Below are positions 6,036 to 6,789 of a DNA stretch of 6,789 nt, piece after piece. The notes beneath the pieces were generated by a model. The model did no database searches and was not told where the DNA came from. It saw only the letters and a list, made by a program, of their open reading frames with translations. Position 1 is the stretch's first letter, and every line of letters begins with the position of its first letter. A program made the translations under genes and the position numbers. Source of the stretch: Betaproteobacteria bacterium. GTDB taxonomy: Bacteria; Pseudomonadota; Gammaproteobacteria; Burkholderiales; Sulfuriferulaceae. Where the stretch lies: assembly GCA_003455595.1 (NCBI GenBank), contig DMQT01000177.1:1-6789 (forward strand), read 5' to 3'.

Positions 6036-6661
6036 GCTACATAGAAAAGTATGGCGAAATAATGGCAGGCACTCCCGGCCAGCACGAACAAATGCCAGAT
6101 ACCGTGTCCATGCTTTATCCACCGTTCCAGCGCGTAAAAACCTATGCCCACGGTGTAGAACACACCGCCCGCCAGCAGCCACGCAAAGCCGGCAAGTGGC
6201 AAGACATTCAACAATGGCTTCAGGGCGATCAAGGCGAGCCATCCCATGGCAAGATAAATCGCCACCGGCAGGATTCTGCGCTTATCCCAGGGCAATGAAT
6301 CCACCACAATTCCCAGCACCGCCATGCCCCAGATCACGCCAAACAGCGACCATCTCCAAGCCCCTTGCAGCGTGACCAGGGTAAACGGCGTGTAGGTGCC
6401 GGCAATCAACAAGTAGATCGCATAGTGATCCAGCTTGCGAAACACGTCCTTGGCTCTGCCGCGCAAGCTGTGATACAGGGTGGAAAACAGATACAGCAAC
6501 AGCAGCATCGCGCCATAAACGCTGAAGCTGACGATCTTCCACGGATTGCCCTGTCCCGCTGCCAGCACGATGAGCACAGCCGCACCGCCAGCCGCAAGCG
6601 CCGCGCCTATTAGATGGCTGTAGCTATTGAATCGTTCGCCCTGCTCCATCGCGGTGCTCAT
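6032..6661 (-). CDS. trhA: Hemolysin III / TrhA family (PAQR-like) seven-helix inner-membrane protein
   Basis: The 209-aa protein is almost entirely hydrophobic, with about seven predicted membrane helices. It shows the family hallmarks: ERFNSYSHLIG at the N-terminus (E9, N12, H16), STLYHS (S60, H64), KLDHYAIYLLIAGTYTPF (D78), and a C-terminal GHGIWHLFVLAGSACHYF (H186, H190, H200). The His/Asp set matches the metal site of PAQR/hemolysin III proteins. Family members (YqfA in E. coli, YppA-like in Firmicutes) are named hemolysins for historical reasons. Proposed roles concern membrane lipid or energy homeostasis, and no toxin role is implied. The ATG at 6661 overlaps the ubiV stop by 4 nt (ATGA). 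A second in-frame ATG at 6649 is possible, but the overlap favours 6661. Co-transcription with ubiV, the ligase and ubiT suggests a role in membrane or quinone physiology under anoxia, which is inference. The symbol follows family usage. Confidence 0.88.
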   Translation of the reverse strand: MSTAMEQGERFNSYSHLIGAALAAGGAAVLIVLAAGQGNPWKIVSFSVYGAMLLLLYLFSTLYHSLRGRAKDVFRKLDHYAIYLLIAGTYTPFTLVTLQGAWRWSLFGVIWGMAVLGIVVDSLPWDKRRILPVAIYLAMGWLALIALKPLLNVLPLAGFAWLLAGGVFYTVGIGFYALERWIKHGHGIWHLFVLAGSACHYFAILFYVA

Positions 6662-6789
6662 ATTTTGCTCGATATATGACTCTGCTCCAGCCCGGCGCTA
6701 CCTCGCCAGTAACCGTCGCACATGCCATCCGGCATGAGTTTATCCATTTGCAGCAATGCGCTGTGTGGCGTGCATGGCTGATCCATGCA
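6658..6789 (-). CDS. ubiV: C-terminal end of an O2-independent ubiquinone hydroxylation protein, probably UbiV (runs off the right edge)
   Basis: A minus-strand frame is open from the window edge (6789) to TGA at 6660-6658, giving 43 residues. Its stop overlaps the next gene's ATG as ATGA, the same junction used twice more in this operon. The end contains CDGYWRGSAGLEQ, which closely resembles the C-terminus of UbiV (YhbV) of E. coli as I recall it (CNGYWRRLAGLEL). UbiV is a U32-peptidase-like [4Fe-4S] protein that works with UbiU and UbiT to hydroxylate ubiquinone precursors without oxygen, using prephenate as the hydroxyl donor. The presence of ubiT four genes downstream supports this. Only the C-terminal tail is visible, so the Fe-S cysteines cannot be checked. 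It could instead be another U32-family protein such as UbiU. Confidence 0.72.
   Translation of the reverse strand, partial: CMDQPCTPHSALLQMDKLMPDGMCDGYWRGSAGLEQSHISSKI

Overview
The window is about 57% GC by eye and carries genes for life without oxygen. All supported genes lie on the minus strand, so the window reads from right to left. Gene content and protein style (a UbiV/UbiT pair, an NrdD/NrdG pair under NrdR, and a DUF2249-hemerythrin protein) point to a facultatively anaerobic, probably denitrifying or micro-oxic proteobacterium. Betaproteobacteria are most likely, but the species cannot be fixed from the sequence.

Right part (6789 down to 3262): a tightly packed operon. It enters with the last 43 codons of a gene whose C-terminus looks like UbiV, one of the U32-type Fe-S proteins of oxygen-independent ubiquinone hydroxylation. 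Next come a seven-helix hemolysin III/TrhA (PAQR-like) membrane protein, a lipoate-protein ligase fused to a DUF116 cysteine-rich domain, the SCP2-domain lipid-binding protein UbiT, and a DUF2249-hemerythrin protein. Three of the four junctions are 4-nt ATGA overlaps and the fourth is a 21-nt gap, so the genes are almost certainly co-transcribed and translationally coupled. The operon joins anaerobic ubiquinone synthesis to lipoylation and to a di-iron O2/NO-type protein.

Middle (3261 to 3035): a regulatory intergenic region. On the minus strand it holds a sigma70-like promoter with a perfect TTGACA. Two NrdR boxes 15 bp apart overlap the promoter and the start of transcription. The downstream box lies inside a perfect inverted repeat with 12-bp arms.

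Left part (3034 to 72): the anaerobic (class III) ribonucleotide reductase operon, nrdD, a small gene, then nrdG. The 680-residue NrdD ends just after its zinc ribbon and lacks the glycyl-radical segment. That segment, a clear RVMGYHRPV motif, is encoded by a separate 64-residue gene with its own strong ribosome binding site, in the same reading frame and after a TGA stop. NrdG, the radical SAM activase, follows 5 nt later. The enzyme therefore appears to be split, with a detachable glycyl-radical subunit, which is the most interesting observation here. Bases 1-71 hold nothing I can support.
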